64,000 bases of DNA from Hungatella effluvii (GTDB lineage: Bacteria > Bacillota > Clostridia > Lachnospirales > Lachnospiraceae): assembly GCF_003201875.1 (NCBI RefSeq), contig NZ_QJKD01000003.1, positions 186,001-250,000 on the forward strand, in the 5' to 3' direction. Made by a program: the position numbers and the translations under genes. Positions 7,892 through 16,080 of the stretch are shown in pieces. Position 1 is the first letter of the stretch, and each line of letters opens with the position of its first letter. The notes under the pieces are model-generated. The model ran no database searches. It was not told the origin of the DNA and was given only the letters and a program-made list of their open reading frames with translations.

Positions 7892-8890
7892 ATAATCGCT
7901 GACATAAGAGCTGATTTAAACACCGGCAAAAGGCATCGCCCCTCATTCATACGATCCGCCCTGCTCATTCTCACCGCAGCGGCGGTCCTCATTCTGCCCG
8001 GATGCGGCGGGAAAAAGGCACCGTCTGTAGGGATCGCCGAGCAGTACGGCATAGCCTATGCCCCGCTTCAGATCATGAAGGAGCAGAAGCTTCTGGAAAA
8101 GAGGCTTCCCGGTGTGGAAATCAACTGGAAGCAGTTCGGCGGCCCGACCGGCATCCGCGAAGGAATGATGAACGGAGAGATCGATTTCGGATTTATGGGG
8201 GTATCTCCGGTCCTAATCGGCATTGACAACGGCATGAAATGGCGTTATGCCACCGGAATCAGTTCCAATGAGGTCGCCATCGTCACACGGAACGACATTC
8301 ACTCCTTGACCGAGCTGACGCCCAAAGACCGGATCTCGATCCTGTCCCCGGCCTGTACCCAACACGTACTATTATGCATGCTGGCCGGCCAGCAGTTGGG
8401 AGATCCCCATGCCCTGGACAACCAGCTGGTCTCCATGAGCCATCCCGATTCCGTAAACGCCCTTCTCTCCGCGACCGAGATCACGGCACACGTTTCCACA
8501 CCGCCCTATATCACCCAGGAGCTGGATGGCGGAATGCATGTTATGGCAACGGGTGAGGAGATTGTCGGACAGCCGTTTACCTTTATCACCGGAGTTGCCA
8601 TGGAGGAATTTCACGACAGCCGCCGGGAGTATTACGATGCGGTAATCGAGGCTCTTCAGGAGGCCATTGAGTACATCAACAACAATATGGAGGAAGCCTC
8701 CCAGCTTCTCGCACCTCTCTATGGAATTTCTCAGGAGGAACTTTACAGACAGATGGGCCGGGACGGCACGATCTATTCCAGCGAACTGAACGGAGTAGAG
8801 ATCTTCAACCGCCAGATGGCTGAGATGGGCTTTCTCTCAGAGGAGCTTCCGGCTGACAGTCTGTTTTTTGACAACGTGGTTCACCACTAG
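7844..8890 (+). CDS. ABC transporter substrate-binding lipoprotein, SsuA/TauA/NMT1-like
   Basis: A 348-residue binding protein of the nitrate/sulfonate/taurine class. The lipobox is LPGC after a hydrophobic segment (ALLILTAAAVLI), so it is a membrane-anchored lipoprotein. The mature part shows the family pattern (GIAEQYGIAYAPLQIMKEQ, GEIDFGFMGVSPVLIG). The ATG at 7844 is chosen because AAAGGAGA lies just upstream; a start at 7820 would have none. The n-region is unusually long, about 38 residues, and begins with four 12-bp repeats that each contain an in-frame ATG. It starts 1 bp after the fusion gene and is followed by permease and ATPase genes. Substrate unknown; a sulfonate, or the product of the upstream enzymes' pathway, are both possible. 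Confidence 0.85.
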   Translation: MNTDMYTDMNTDMNSNIIADIRADLNTGKRHRPSFIRSALLILTAAAVLILPGCGGKKAPSVGIAEQYGIAYAPLQIMKEQKLLEKRLPGVEINWKQFGGPTGIREGMMNGEIDFGFMGVSPVLIGIDNGMKWRYATGISSNEVAIVTRNDIHSLTELTPKDRISILSPACTQHVLLCMLAGQQLGDPHALDNQLVSMSHPDSVNALLSATEITAHVSTPPYITQELDGGMHVMATGEEIVGQPFTFITGVAMEEFHDSRREYYDAVIEALQEAIEYINNNMEEASQLLAPLYGISQEELYRQMGRDGTIYSSELNGVEIFNRQMAEMGFLSEELPADSLFFDNVVHH

Positions 8891-8915
8891 AGTGTAAAAA
8901 AGAGGAATTTTTACT

Positions 8916-9716
8916 ATGACTGAACGTTTTTTAGACACTATAACGAAAAAGAAATGGGCCGGGCGCCTGTTCTGGATCTCGGTCTTTCTTCTGCTGTGGG
9001 AACTATTCTGCCGGATCTCGAACGTTTCCCCGCTTCTGGTTCCCTCCCCGGAACAGGTGTGCGCCACCCTGATTCAGGGCATCACGCAGGGGGACTTAAT
9101 CTGGCAGTCCGTGTACTCCCTGGGAATCATCGCCTTTTCCCTCATCATTTCTGCCGTCCTGGCTGTTGTCCTGGCCCTGTTTTCCAGACAGAGCCGGCTG
9201 ATATACAGTCTGGTGGATACCCTGACCGCCCTGGCGCATCCGCTCCCGGGCCTGGCTCTTCTTCCGTTAATTATCATGTGGTTCGGAACCGGCACCGGGG
9301 CGGTAACGGCCATCGTGGTTCACTCTGCGCTCTGGCCGGTTCTGGTCAATCTCCTGGCCGGTTTTAACGCGGTTCCCGGCATTTATGAGGATATGGGGCG
9401 CAGCCTTTCCATGAGTTCCGCCGCTATCACTGTAGAGATCCGCCTGCGCGCATCCCTGGGCTATCTAATCTCCGGCCTGCGCATCGGATGGGCCAGGGGC
9501 TGGAGGGCCTTCATTAGCGCCGAAATGGTCTTTGGAGCAGTAGGCGCCAAAGGCGGCATCGGCTGGTACATTCTGACTCAGCGCACCTTCATGAACACGG
9601 CGGGACTGTTCGCCGGAATTATTCTTGTCATTTTCATTGGAATGCTGGTTGAAGACGGCCTGTTCTCGGTCATTGAGAAATGCACGCTCACCAAATGGGG
9701 GATGAAATCTGTTTAG
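8916..9716 (+). CDS. ABC transporter permease, SsuC/TauC-like
   Basis: A 266-residue inner-membrane permease of the nitrate/sulfonate/taurine ABC family, with about six hydrophobic segments. The cytoplasmic EAA-type loop is near residues 160-200 (MSSAAITVEIRLRASLGYLI, then GLRIGWARGWRAFISAEM), which contacts the ATPase. The C-terminus matches the family (AGIILVIFIGMLVEDGLF). It lies 25 bp after the binding-protein gene and 14 bp before the ATPase start, so the three form a complete importer. AGAGGA precedes the ATG. Confidence 0.9.
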   Translation: MTERFLDTITKKKWAGRLFWISVFLLLWELFCRISNVSPLLVPSPEQVCATLIQGITQGDLIWQSVYSLGIIAFSLIISAVLAVVLALFSRQSRLIYSLVDTLTALAHPLPGLALLPLIIMWFGTGTGAVTAIVVHSALWPVLVNLLAGFNAVPGIYEDMGRSLSMSSAAITVEIRLRASLGYLISGLRIGWARGWRAFISAEMVFGAVGAKGGIGWYILTQRTFMNTAGLFAGIILVIFIGMLVEDGLFSVIEKCTLTKWGMKSV

Positions 9717-9730
9717 AAAGGAATGAAACC

Positions 9731-10450
9731 ATGCTGGAAATTCATAACATCAGCCGCTCCTACACCGGAAGCAGCCAGACCCATACGGTCATTGACCATT
9801 TAAACCTGACGGTATGCGATCATGATTTCTTTGTCATCGTCGGTCCCAGCGGCTGCGGAAAAAGCACGCTGTTAAGGCTCATCGGAGGTTTTGACCGCCC
9901 GGACAGCGGTTCTCTCCTGCTAGATGGAACGGAAATCACTGCTCCGTCGAAAGACATCATGATGGTATTTCAAAGCTTCGATCAGCTTTTTCCCTGGTAC
10001 ACGGTTCTCGGCAACCTGACCTATGCCATGAAGAAAGCCGGACTCTTCCGCACTTTGGCCGAGAGAAAAGAGTGTGCCCGAAGCTATTTATCCATGGCAG
10101 GCCTGTCCGGCTTTGAAAACGCCTATCCCCACCAACTCTCCGGAGGCATGAAGCAGCGCGCCGCGCTGGCCCGCGCTCTGTCCTTAAAGCCCAAAGTCCT
10201 CCTTATGGATGAGCCCTTCTCCAGCCTGGACATCGCCACCAAAAAGGCCTTATATCCCATCGTCACCGCCATGGCCGCCCAAACCGGCTGTACTATCCTG
10301 CTGGTAACTCACGATATCCATGAAGCCCGTACTCTTGGCTCCCATATCGCCGTCATGTCCAGACAGAAAAAAGGCATATCCGCCGTTTTTTCCAAAGAAG
10401 CGATGCCGGAGGCAGAAACGCTGGAAAAAATGCTGGAGGAAAATGCCTGA
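9731..10450 (+). CDS. ABC transporter ATPase, SsuB/TauB-like
   Basis: A 239-residue ATP-binding subunit. Walker A is GPSGCGKST, the Q-loop is FQSFDQLFPW, the signature is LSGGMKQR, and Walker B is VLLMDEPFSSLD, followed by the H-loop in VTHD. The ATG at 9731 is chosen because AAAGGAATG lies just upstream and the protein then begins MLEIHNISRSY as usual; a longer frame from 9680 overlaps the permease gene and has no site. Last gene of the operon; a hairpin at 10496 follows. Confidence 0.92.
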   Translation: MLEIHNISRSYTGSSQTHTVIDHLNLTVCDHDFFVIVGPSGCGKSTLLRLIGGFDRPDSGSLLLDGTEITAPSKDIMMVFQSFDQLFPWYTVLGNLTYAMKKAGLFRTLAERKECARSYLSMAGLSGFENAYPHQLSGGMKQRAALARALSLKPKVLLMDEPFSSLDIATKKALYPIVTAMAAQTGCTILLVTHDIHEARTLGSHIAVMSRQKKGISAVFSKEAMPEAETLEKMLEENA

Positions 10451-10495
10451 ATTTATTAAGAAGTGTTTCAGATGCCTGCGAGGGCTGAGACCGTG

Positions 10496-10515
10496 GGAGG
10501 ACTTAAGTGTCCTCC
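10496..10515. terminator. Hairpin between convergent genes, probable shared terminator
   Basis: GGAGGAC and GTCCTCC flank a 6-nt loop; T-rich sequence follows on the plus strand (TATCTTTCCT). It lies between the ABC ATPase gene and the end of the convergent membrane glycosyltransferase gene. Confidence 0.5.
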
Positions 10516-10523
10516 TATCTTTC

Positions 10524-12161
10524 CTAGTTCACCCGATACACTCTCACCGTTCCCCATTCCTCCGCACCTCTCAGGGAATTCACCCGCGAGGCATACTCCA
10601 GGCTGTGAATCCGCCCGACCTCCCTGCACGCCGTCTCACAAAACGCCTTAAGCTCCCTCACAAACGCTGCATTTCCATAAATCACATGAAAGTAAGGCCT
10701 GTGCTCATAGAGATAGTCCAGCTCATCAGAATAGCAGATATACTCGATCTGATTTTCCCTGATATACGTTTCCACCCCGCCTTCCACGTAAGGAAGGTTT
10801 CTGTAATCCTTCAGCATCCCCCTGTCAAAATAAAACTCCATATTCAGGTTTCCGATTGTGGGGGCATCCGCAGGCACCAGATCGGCCAGCTGATCAAGGT
10901 AGGAAACGTAATTCTCTGTCTCCCCGGGCCGCTGGTTCTGTATCTGCCAGATACTTCCCACGGCAAGACCGGCCGCAAGAATCAGAATTCCGATCGTACG
11001 GCCGGCCTTCTCGAAGAGCTGCAGGACCTGGCCTGCAAGGAGCCAGCCAAACAGGAAGAAAAACAGGACTGCCGTCTGATTATACCGGCCAATCACCACC
11101 ATACCCGCCGCAAGCCCTGCGGCCCCCTCGAAAATCACCCTGGTATTTTGAATCCACCGATCCTCTTCGCTGTCAGAAATGATCTCCCCTCTCAACGCTT
11201 CACTCTCAGATATGGCCGCCCCTCTCATGACCAGACACGCGGCGGCCGATAATCCTGCCGCCAGAACCATGGCAATCATCTCCAGACGAACATCGGGAAG
11301 ATAATAGGTTCCGTTATCCCGTCCGTATACGCCGCTGAAAAATGTAAACAGCTCCCCGACTCTCGCCCATCCGGAGGACGACAACTCAAACTCCTCTTTC
11401 CCATACAAAAAGTAGTCCGGCAGAAAATGAGGGTTAAACTGAAAACTGATACCAACATAGACGGCAGTCACTGCAAGCACCGCCCCCGAATAGGCGGCAA
11501 GACTGCCCAATGTCTTCACTGCCCCCTTTTTATCCTTTCCCGCCGCCTGCCTTACGACTTCAAACACCATAATGAAGCCGCAGACCGCCGCGCACAAAAA
11601 GCTGTTCGGATGAATCCCGACAAAAAGTCCTGTGATCACTCCCAGGATCAGGGCGGTCCCTGTCCCCGGCCGCCCTTTTTTTCCAAGCAGAATCCACAGA
11701 CACACCAGCAGCTCCAGCGCAATAAAAATCTCCTGCCGCGCAAAATGGGAGGCATAAATAAACTGAATATCCAGGCTCAGCAGAACAGTAAGCCCCAGAG
11801 CAAACCACCGGCTTCCCATACGGCGCACGCAGAGATAAAACAGAACAAGGCAGATAATCCCCGCCAGAAGAGAAAGCATTCTCACACTTCCAACGGAAAA
11901 GCCACCCAGACCGACCGCTCCCATCTGCATGAGATGAAACAGGCTTTTCATCGCGTGGGGAACCCGGGGCTTCGCATCAAAAAAGCTTTCTGTCACTCCT
12001 AAATTTTCAGCCGCCAGCATATCACGGCTCAAACCGGCCAGCCAGCTCTCATCCGAATGTACAAATGGAAATACGAGAAGATTCCGGTATGATACAAATA
12101 TGTAGACTGCCAGGTACACGGCTGCGGCACAAAACACCGCCCATTTCTTCCATCGGTCCAT
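10524..12161 (-). CDS. PMT/ArnT-type (GT39-like) membrane glycosyltransferase
   Basis: A 545-residue polytopic membrane protein with about eleven hydrophobic segments and a soluble C-terminal part from about residue 400. The first loop after the first membrane helix has HSDESW, the acidic pair expected in GT-C enzymes that use polyprenyl-phosphate sugars. Later motifs (ASHFARQEIFIALELL) also fit the PMT/ArnT superfamily. AAGGAGG precedes the ATG at 12161. It is convergent with the operon that makes a polyprenyl-type sugar donor and may use it as donor on the outer face of the membrane; this link is inference. Acceptor unknown. Confidence 0.7.
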   Translation of the reverse strand: MDRWKKWAVFCAAAVYLAVYIFVSYRNLLVFPFVHSDESWLAGLSRDMLAAENLGVTESFFDAKPRVPHAMKSLFHLMQMGAVGLGGFSVGSVRMLSLLAGIICLVLFYLCVRRMGSRWFALGLTVLLSLDIQFIYASHFARQEIFIALELLVCLWILLGKKGRPGTGTALILGVITGLFVGIHPNSFLCAAVCGFIMVFEVVRQAAGKDKKGAVKTLGSLAAYSGAVLAVTAVYVGISFQFNPHFLPDYFLYGKEEFELSSSGWARVGELFTFFSGVYGRDNGTYYLPDVRLEMIAMVLAAGLSAAACLVMRGAAISESEALRGEIISDSEEDRWIQNTRVIFEGAAGLAAGMVVIGRYNQTAVLFFFLFGWLLAGQVLQLFEKAGRTIGILILAAGLAVGSIWQIQNQRPGETENYVSYLDQLADLVPADAPTIGNLNMEFYFDRGMLKDYRNLPYVEGGVETYIRENQIEYICYSDELDYLYEHRPYFHVIYGNAAFVRELKAFCETACREVGRIHSLEYASRVNSLRGAEEWGTVRVYRVN

Positions 12162-12318
12162 TCCCTGCCTCCTTATGATTTCTTCGCATTTTTTCGTTAT
12201 TATTTTATCACGATTTTCGTTAAAGTTTTAGCATTATCCGATTAACAGATATAATATAACGGATTCTTATACCAGAAATCACCCCTGTTACAGTATAATA
12301 AAACTTGGAATTACATGG

Positions 12319-12341
12319 AAATAAGGTTGAGGCCCTTATTT
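12319..12341 (+). promoter_or_regulatory. Small hairpin in the leader of the rhodanese operon
   Basis: AAATAAGG and CCTTATTT form a perfect 8-bp stem with a 7-nt loop, about 60 bp before the rhodanese start. It could be an mRNA-stabilising or attenuating structure. A TATAAT sits at 12294-12299, without a clear -35. Confidence 0.35.
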
Positions 12342-12402
12342 TCACGCAAAACAACAGCGTTTACTACACACTACCATTACTCGCTTTATAAAGGAGGGTT
12401 TT

Positions 12403-13317
12403 ATGGGCTTATTTGCCAAAAAAATAACAATCTTTTCGTTTTTGGCGATTCTGGCAGCGGCTCTTACAGGCTGCAGCTCTCATACTTTTGTCGAAGGGGA
12501 GTCCCTGATCGTCTCCACGAAGGACCTGCCCGGCTACGCCGAACAGTCCAACGTGGTCATTGTGGATACCCGTACCCCGGAGGAATATGCCGCGGGACAC
12601 GTAGCAGGTGCAGTCAATATTCCCACCGCCGACATTGTTATCAATGTTCCGGTAAAGAATATGCTGACCAGCCAGAAAAAGATTGAAAAGGTAATGGGCA
12701 GCAACGGAATCTCCAATGACACATTAGTCCTGGCGTACGATGCCAATAAAATGGGCGCCTCCCGCCTTCTCTGGAGTCTGTTCATGTTTGGCCACCAGAA
12801 AGTTAAGGTTGTGGATGGAGGCTTTGACGCCATCCAGACAGCCGGGATCCAGCTGAGCACTGATATCGAAGCTCCGGCCGAGGCTGTTTTTACTGCGAAG
12901 GAGCCGTCAGCCAACTGGCTCGCAACGATGGACGAGGTTCGCGCACAGGCTGAGAACCCGGATCCGCACACCATTTTGTTAGACGTTCGTTCTTTTGAGG
13001 AATACGCAGAGGTCGGAAAGGTTCCGACATCCCTGATCATTCCCTATGAGACCAATTTCTTCTCGGATGGAACATTTAAGACAACGCAGATTACCAGAAT
13101 TAACTACCTGGAGGAAAAAATTTATCCGGAGGATGAAATCATTCTCTACTGCCAGACGTCCATGCGGGCGGCTCCGGTCTTTGTTCAGCTGTACGAGGCT
13201 GGATACCGGAACATCCGGATCTATGACGGCGCCTATTTAGAATGGTCTTCCAACTCCGATAATCCGGTTGAGATGCCGGCCGGTCAATCTGCTCCGTTAA
13301 AGAAAAACGCATCCTAA
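12403..13317 (+). CDS. Secreted rhodanese-family lipoprotein, two domains with one active site
   Basis: A 304-residue lipoprotein: a signal segment ending in the lipobox ALTGC (Cys at about residue 23), then two rhodanese domains. Domain 1 (about 30-140) has the fold motif DTRTPEEYAAGHVAGAVNIP, but the active-site loop reads AYDANK with no cysteine. Domain 2 (about 160-290) has the loop YCQTSMRAA with the catalytic Cys. This arrangement, inactive then active, is that of thiosulfate:cyanide and 3-mercaptopyruvate sulfurtransferases. It should work outside the membrane, perhaps on thiosulfate or polysulfide. AAAGGAGG precedes the ATG. It is followed after 19 bp by a second rhodanese lipoprotein gene. 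Confidence 0.88.
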   Translation: MGLFAKKITIFSFLAILAAALTGCSSHTFVEGESLIVSTKDLPGYAEQSNVVIVDTRTPEEYAAGHVAGAVNIPTADIVINVPVKNMLTSQKKIEKVMGSNGISNDTLVLAYDANKMGASRLLWSLFMFGHQKVKVVDGGFDAIQTAGIQLSTDIEAPAEAVFTAKEPSANWLATMDEVRAQAENPDPHTILLDVRSFEEYAEVGKVPTSLIIPYETNFFSDGTFKTTQITRINYLEEKIYPEDEIILYCQTSMRAAPVFVQLYEAGYRNIRIYDGAYLEWSSNSDNPVEMPAGQSAPLKKNAS

Positions 13318-13336
13318 CACCAAAAGGAGAATTATT

Positions 13337-14326
13337 ATGAAGAAAATTGTACCTGTATTACTTGGGCTCACCCTGGCAGCCAGTCTGACCGCCTGTGCAA
13401 CCAAGACCGTAAAGGAAGCACCTTCTGCTGCCCCTCAGACGACGGCCGCAGCTATGGAAGAAACCACAGAAGCGCCCGCGGAGACAGCTGGCACAGAAAC
13501 GGAAGCCGCCGCAAAAACAGAAGACAGTGTTACCGCAGCCGCGGTCGATTATTTTAAAAACTTCCCGGAAGATAAGCATATGGTATCTGTAACTGATCTC
13601 TTTGCTAAAATAGACGCGGACGAAGACATGGTTATCATCGATATCAGGAAGCCAGAAGACTACGCTGCGGGACATTTAAAAGGAGCGTGGAACCTCCCTT
13701 ACGGTGCTGCTGTAGCGGAATCACTGGATAAAATTCCGGATGACACGCCAGTATATGTAAACTGCTATACCGGTCAGACCTCCTCTCAGACGGTAGCCCT
13801 CTTAAACGCAGCCGGAAAATTTGCTACGAACATTCAGAGCGGCTGGAACAACGGCATTTCCCAGGAAGAAGGCTACGAAGCCTATATCGACACCGAGGAA
13901 GCCGCCATTCCTGATGACACCTATGAAGTAGATCCGGCCATCGCCGCCGCTATCGCCGATTACTACAAAGAGGCGACCAGCAACACCATCGCTTCCTTTA
14001 ATTTCAAGGCGGAAGCCTTAAAAGAACTGGTTGACGCGGAAAGCGAAGATTATACGATTCTCTCCATCCGCCGTGAGGACGACTATAAGCAGGGCCACAT
14101 CGCAGGCGCCATGAACATTCCGTTCGGCAAGGGAATGCAGGAACATTTTTCCGAAATTCCGACTGATAAACCAGTCGTCGTATACTGCTACAGCGGACAG
14201 ACCTCTTCCCAGACCATGGCTATTCTCCGACTGCTCGGCTACGAGGCCTATTCCTTAAGCGGAGGCATGGGAAAAGAAGGCGGAGCCGGCTGGCTCGGAG
14301 CAGGTTATCCGGTTGTGACCGAATAA
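13337..14326 (+). CDS. Secreted rhodanese-family lipoprotein, two active-type domains
   Basis: A 329-residue lipoprotein: lipobox LTAC at about residue 20, an Ala/Thr/Glu-rich spacer to about 65, then two rhodanese domains in tandem. Both keep the active-site cysteine in near-identical loops, NCYTGQTSSQT and YCYSGQTSSQT, so the tandem probably arose by internal duplication. Each domain is short, like single-domain rhodaneses of the GlpE/PspE class. It is the second gene of an operon with the rhodanese at 12403 and is followed by a strong terminator. The acceptor is unknown; an extracellular sulfane-sulfur relay feeding the YeeE transporter nearby is a reasonable guess. Confidence 0.88.
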   Translation: MKKIVPVLLGLTLAASLTACATKTVKEAPSAAPQTTAAAMEETTEAPAETAGTETEAAAKTEDSVTAAAVDYFKNFPEDKHMVSVTDLFAKIDADEDMVIIDIRKPEDYAAGHLKGAWNLPYGAAVAESLDKIPDDTPVYVNCYTGQTSSQTVALLNAAGKFATNIQSGWNNGISQEEGYEAYIDTEEAAIPDDTYEVDPAIAAAIADYYKEATSNTIASFNFKAEALKELVDAESEDYTILSIRREDDYKQGHIAGAMNIPFGKGMQEHFSEIPTDKPVVVYCYSGQTSSQTMAILRLLGYEAYSLSGGMGKEGGAGWLGAGYPVVTE

Positions 14327-14361
14327 TGAATGATTGATCCTTCCATATCTGCTGTCATATG

Positions 14362-14399
14362 ATGGGGCGTGAATCCATTTTCATGGATTCACGCCCCAT
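14362..14399. terminator. Strong hairpin terminator after the rhodanese operon
   Basis: A perfect 17-bp stem (ATGGGGCGTGAATCCAT) closes a 4-nt TTTC loop. It lies between the convergent rhodanese and VWA genes and can serve both. Confidence 0.75.
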
Positions 14400-14444
14400 T
14401 AATTTCTCTCTTCTCGCATAAGTCCTTTCAGATCACTGCCCGCC

Positions 14445-15113
14445 TTATTTCTTCACTGCTCCGGATCTGGCTTCATAATCCTCCCTCACTTTTTTCAAAA
14501 ACTCCGGTATCTCAATGGGACACTCTTTATTGCTGCGCATACTCTTTACAGCCATAGAAACCGAGTCATAGCAGCACTGAATTCCCTTTCCGTCGTATGT
14601 ATAATTTGCCGCATGATCACGCCTGATTCCAATTCTGCATGCGGTCTCTGCTGCATCTAAATTAGCGCCAAGGAATATGTATTCCCAGCCACGCCTCTCC
14701 TGACTGAGTTTTACCATTTGGCTGACTTCGCTGTAAGAATATCTTCGGCTGGAATTTTCCATACCGTCAGTTGTGATAACCACCATAGTTTTTTCGGGTA
14801 TATCCTCATCTCTCGCATACTGGTAAATAGTTTCCATACGATGGACAGTTTCCCCAACTGCATCCAGCAATGCTGTGCTCCCCCGGACAAAATAATCTTT
14901 TTCCGTCATCGGCCCCAACTCCGCCAGGTTGTTTCTGTCGTGGAGAAGCTCGATTTTGTCATCAAACAAAACAGTCGTGATACAGGCCTCACTTCCCTCC
15001 TCTTTCTGTTTTTCTATCAGTGAATTAAACCCTCCAATCGTATCTGACTCCAGTCCCGACATGGAACCGCTGCGGTCCAGTATAAATATAATCTCTGTCA
15101 AACCTTTCCTCAT
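14445..15113 (-). CDS. VWA-domain (MIDAS) protein
   Basis: A 222-residue soluble protein that is almost wholly one von Willebrand factor A domain. The metal site DRSGSMSG is at about residues 12-19, with the later MIDAS parts RGSTALLDA and TTDGMEN. Such cytoplasmic VWA proteins act as metal-dependent adaptors in complexes. The ATG at 15113 is preferred because AGGAGG lies just upstream (the complement is at 15120-15126); the open frame extends 25 codons further without a site. It is the second gene of a two-gene operon with the HTH protein at 15195, so the two probably act together. No kinase, ATPase or other usual VWA partner is nearby. Confidence 0.88.
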   Translation of the reverse strand: MRKGLTEIIFILDRSGSMSGLESDTIGGFNSLIEKQKEEGSEACITTVLFDDKIELLHDRNNLAELGPMTEKDYFVRGSTALLDAVGETVHRMETIYQYARDEDIPEKTMVVITTDGMENSSRRYSYSEVSQMVKLSQERRGWEYIFLGANLDAAETACRIGIRRDHAANYTYDGKGIQCCYDSVSMAVKSMRSNKECPIEIPEFLKKVREDYEARSGAVKK

Positions 15114-15194
15114 AATGGCGACCTCCTGTATTTGATAAAAAGAGATTACCACATAAACAAAAAGAAAAGGTCGCCGTAAAAGCGACATTTTCTT

Positions 15195-15836
15195 TCATAA
15201 TCCTCCAATCGGCTGCTGCCCAAACGCAAACAGCGCTTCATTCAGTTTCATTATGTCGTATATACCCTCGGAAATAAAAAATTCCACAATAATATCTGAT
15301 TTATTGCTGTGGGACAGCACATATCCGGCTCTTGCAAGCAAATCTCTGGTCTCGTCCAGATTCAGCTTCAAACCAAGTGCCAGCGAAACAGCTGTCTGTT
15401 TTCCCGGCGAATAATCCGGATTGCTTCTGATTTTTGAAAAAAGCCTTCTGTCTATGTTCGCTCTTTTATAAACTTCCACATCTGTCATACCTTTTTCGTC
15501 AATCATACGCAGTACAGACACAGAAAAGCTTTCCTCTGTCTGTGCCGCCAAATTTTCCAGCTTTCTTATGGAAAAGGAAGCCTGCACCTTTCGCGGAAGC
15601 GCTTCCTCTTCTAAGCTTTCTGCCAACGATTCTGTAACTGTCCCTGATTTCTTTTTTAGAAAATCCGGAATATTTATTTGCTTTTCCCTGTTTTCCGCAT
15701 GGGGTTCCCTCATGCACGGAACATAACTGCCGTACTGCTCCTGAATTCTTTCTGCCGGCTCTGCAGCTGCCGTATCAGCGATATAATTTATGCAGATATA
15801 ACGGTCAATTCTGTCTAAAATTTGCCTGGATACCAT
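15195..15836 (-). CDS. Helix-turn-helix protein paired with the VWA gene
   Basis: A 213-residue protein with no signal or membrane segment. The N-terminal 100 residues are not recognised and look partly disordered. Residues about 120-190 resemble a Cro/C1-type helix-turn-helix ([20 protein letters not shown], then [20 protein letters not shown]), ending in a region with a repeated helix pattern. The ATG at 15836 is chosen because AAGGAG ends 8 bases upstream; a GTG 9 bp earlier would overlap that site. It may regulate its own operon. Function otherwise unknown. Confidence 0.75.
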   Translation of the reverse strand: MVSRQILDRIDRYICINYIADTAAAEPAERIQEQYGSYVPCMREPHAENREKQINIPDFLKKKSGTVTESLAESLEEEALPRKVQASFSIRKLENLAAQTEESFSVSVLRMIDEKGMTDVEVYKRANIDRRLFSKIRSNPDYSPGKQTAVSLALGLKLNLDETRDLLARAGYVLSHSNKSDIIVEFFISEGIYDIMKLNEALFAFGQQPIGGL

Positions 15837-16007
15837 ATTTATCACTCCTTATTTATCACGCCTTCTGACACGTCCGGAATTATCAATTTATTTTATGCTA
15901 TCATAAATACATAATATAATCAATCAAATATACAGATGCTGACAACATAACTAATACTGCCAGCTTGCAAATAATACATGTCTGAGGTTCAGAGTCGGGA
16001 ATATGGC

Positions 16008-16043
16008 AAAGGGGGGGGAAAGCATAAATGCTTTCCCCCCTTT
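16008..16043 (-). terminator. G/C-run hairpin after the esterase gene
   Basis: AAAGGGGGGGGAAAGCAT pairs with ATGCTTTCCCCCCTTT across a 2-nt loop, with two extra G on one side. It lies 38 bp past the stop of the esterase gene. Confidence 0.6.
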
Positions 16044-16080
16044 GATATGCACCATTTATCTTTCGTATTTTTCACCGCAA

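Noticed and set aside
10320..11252. A 310-codon open frame on the plus strand over the membrane glycosyltransferase gene
   Set aside because: It is antisense to a gene with clear membrane helices and a ribosome binding site; its sequence is rich in Pro, Arg and His and has no domain pattern.
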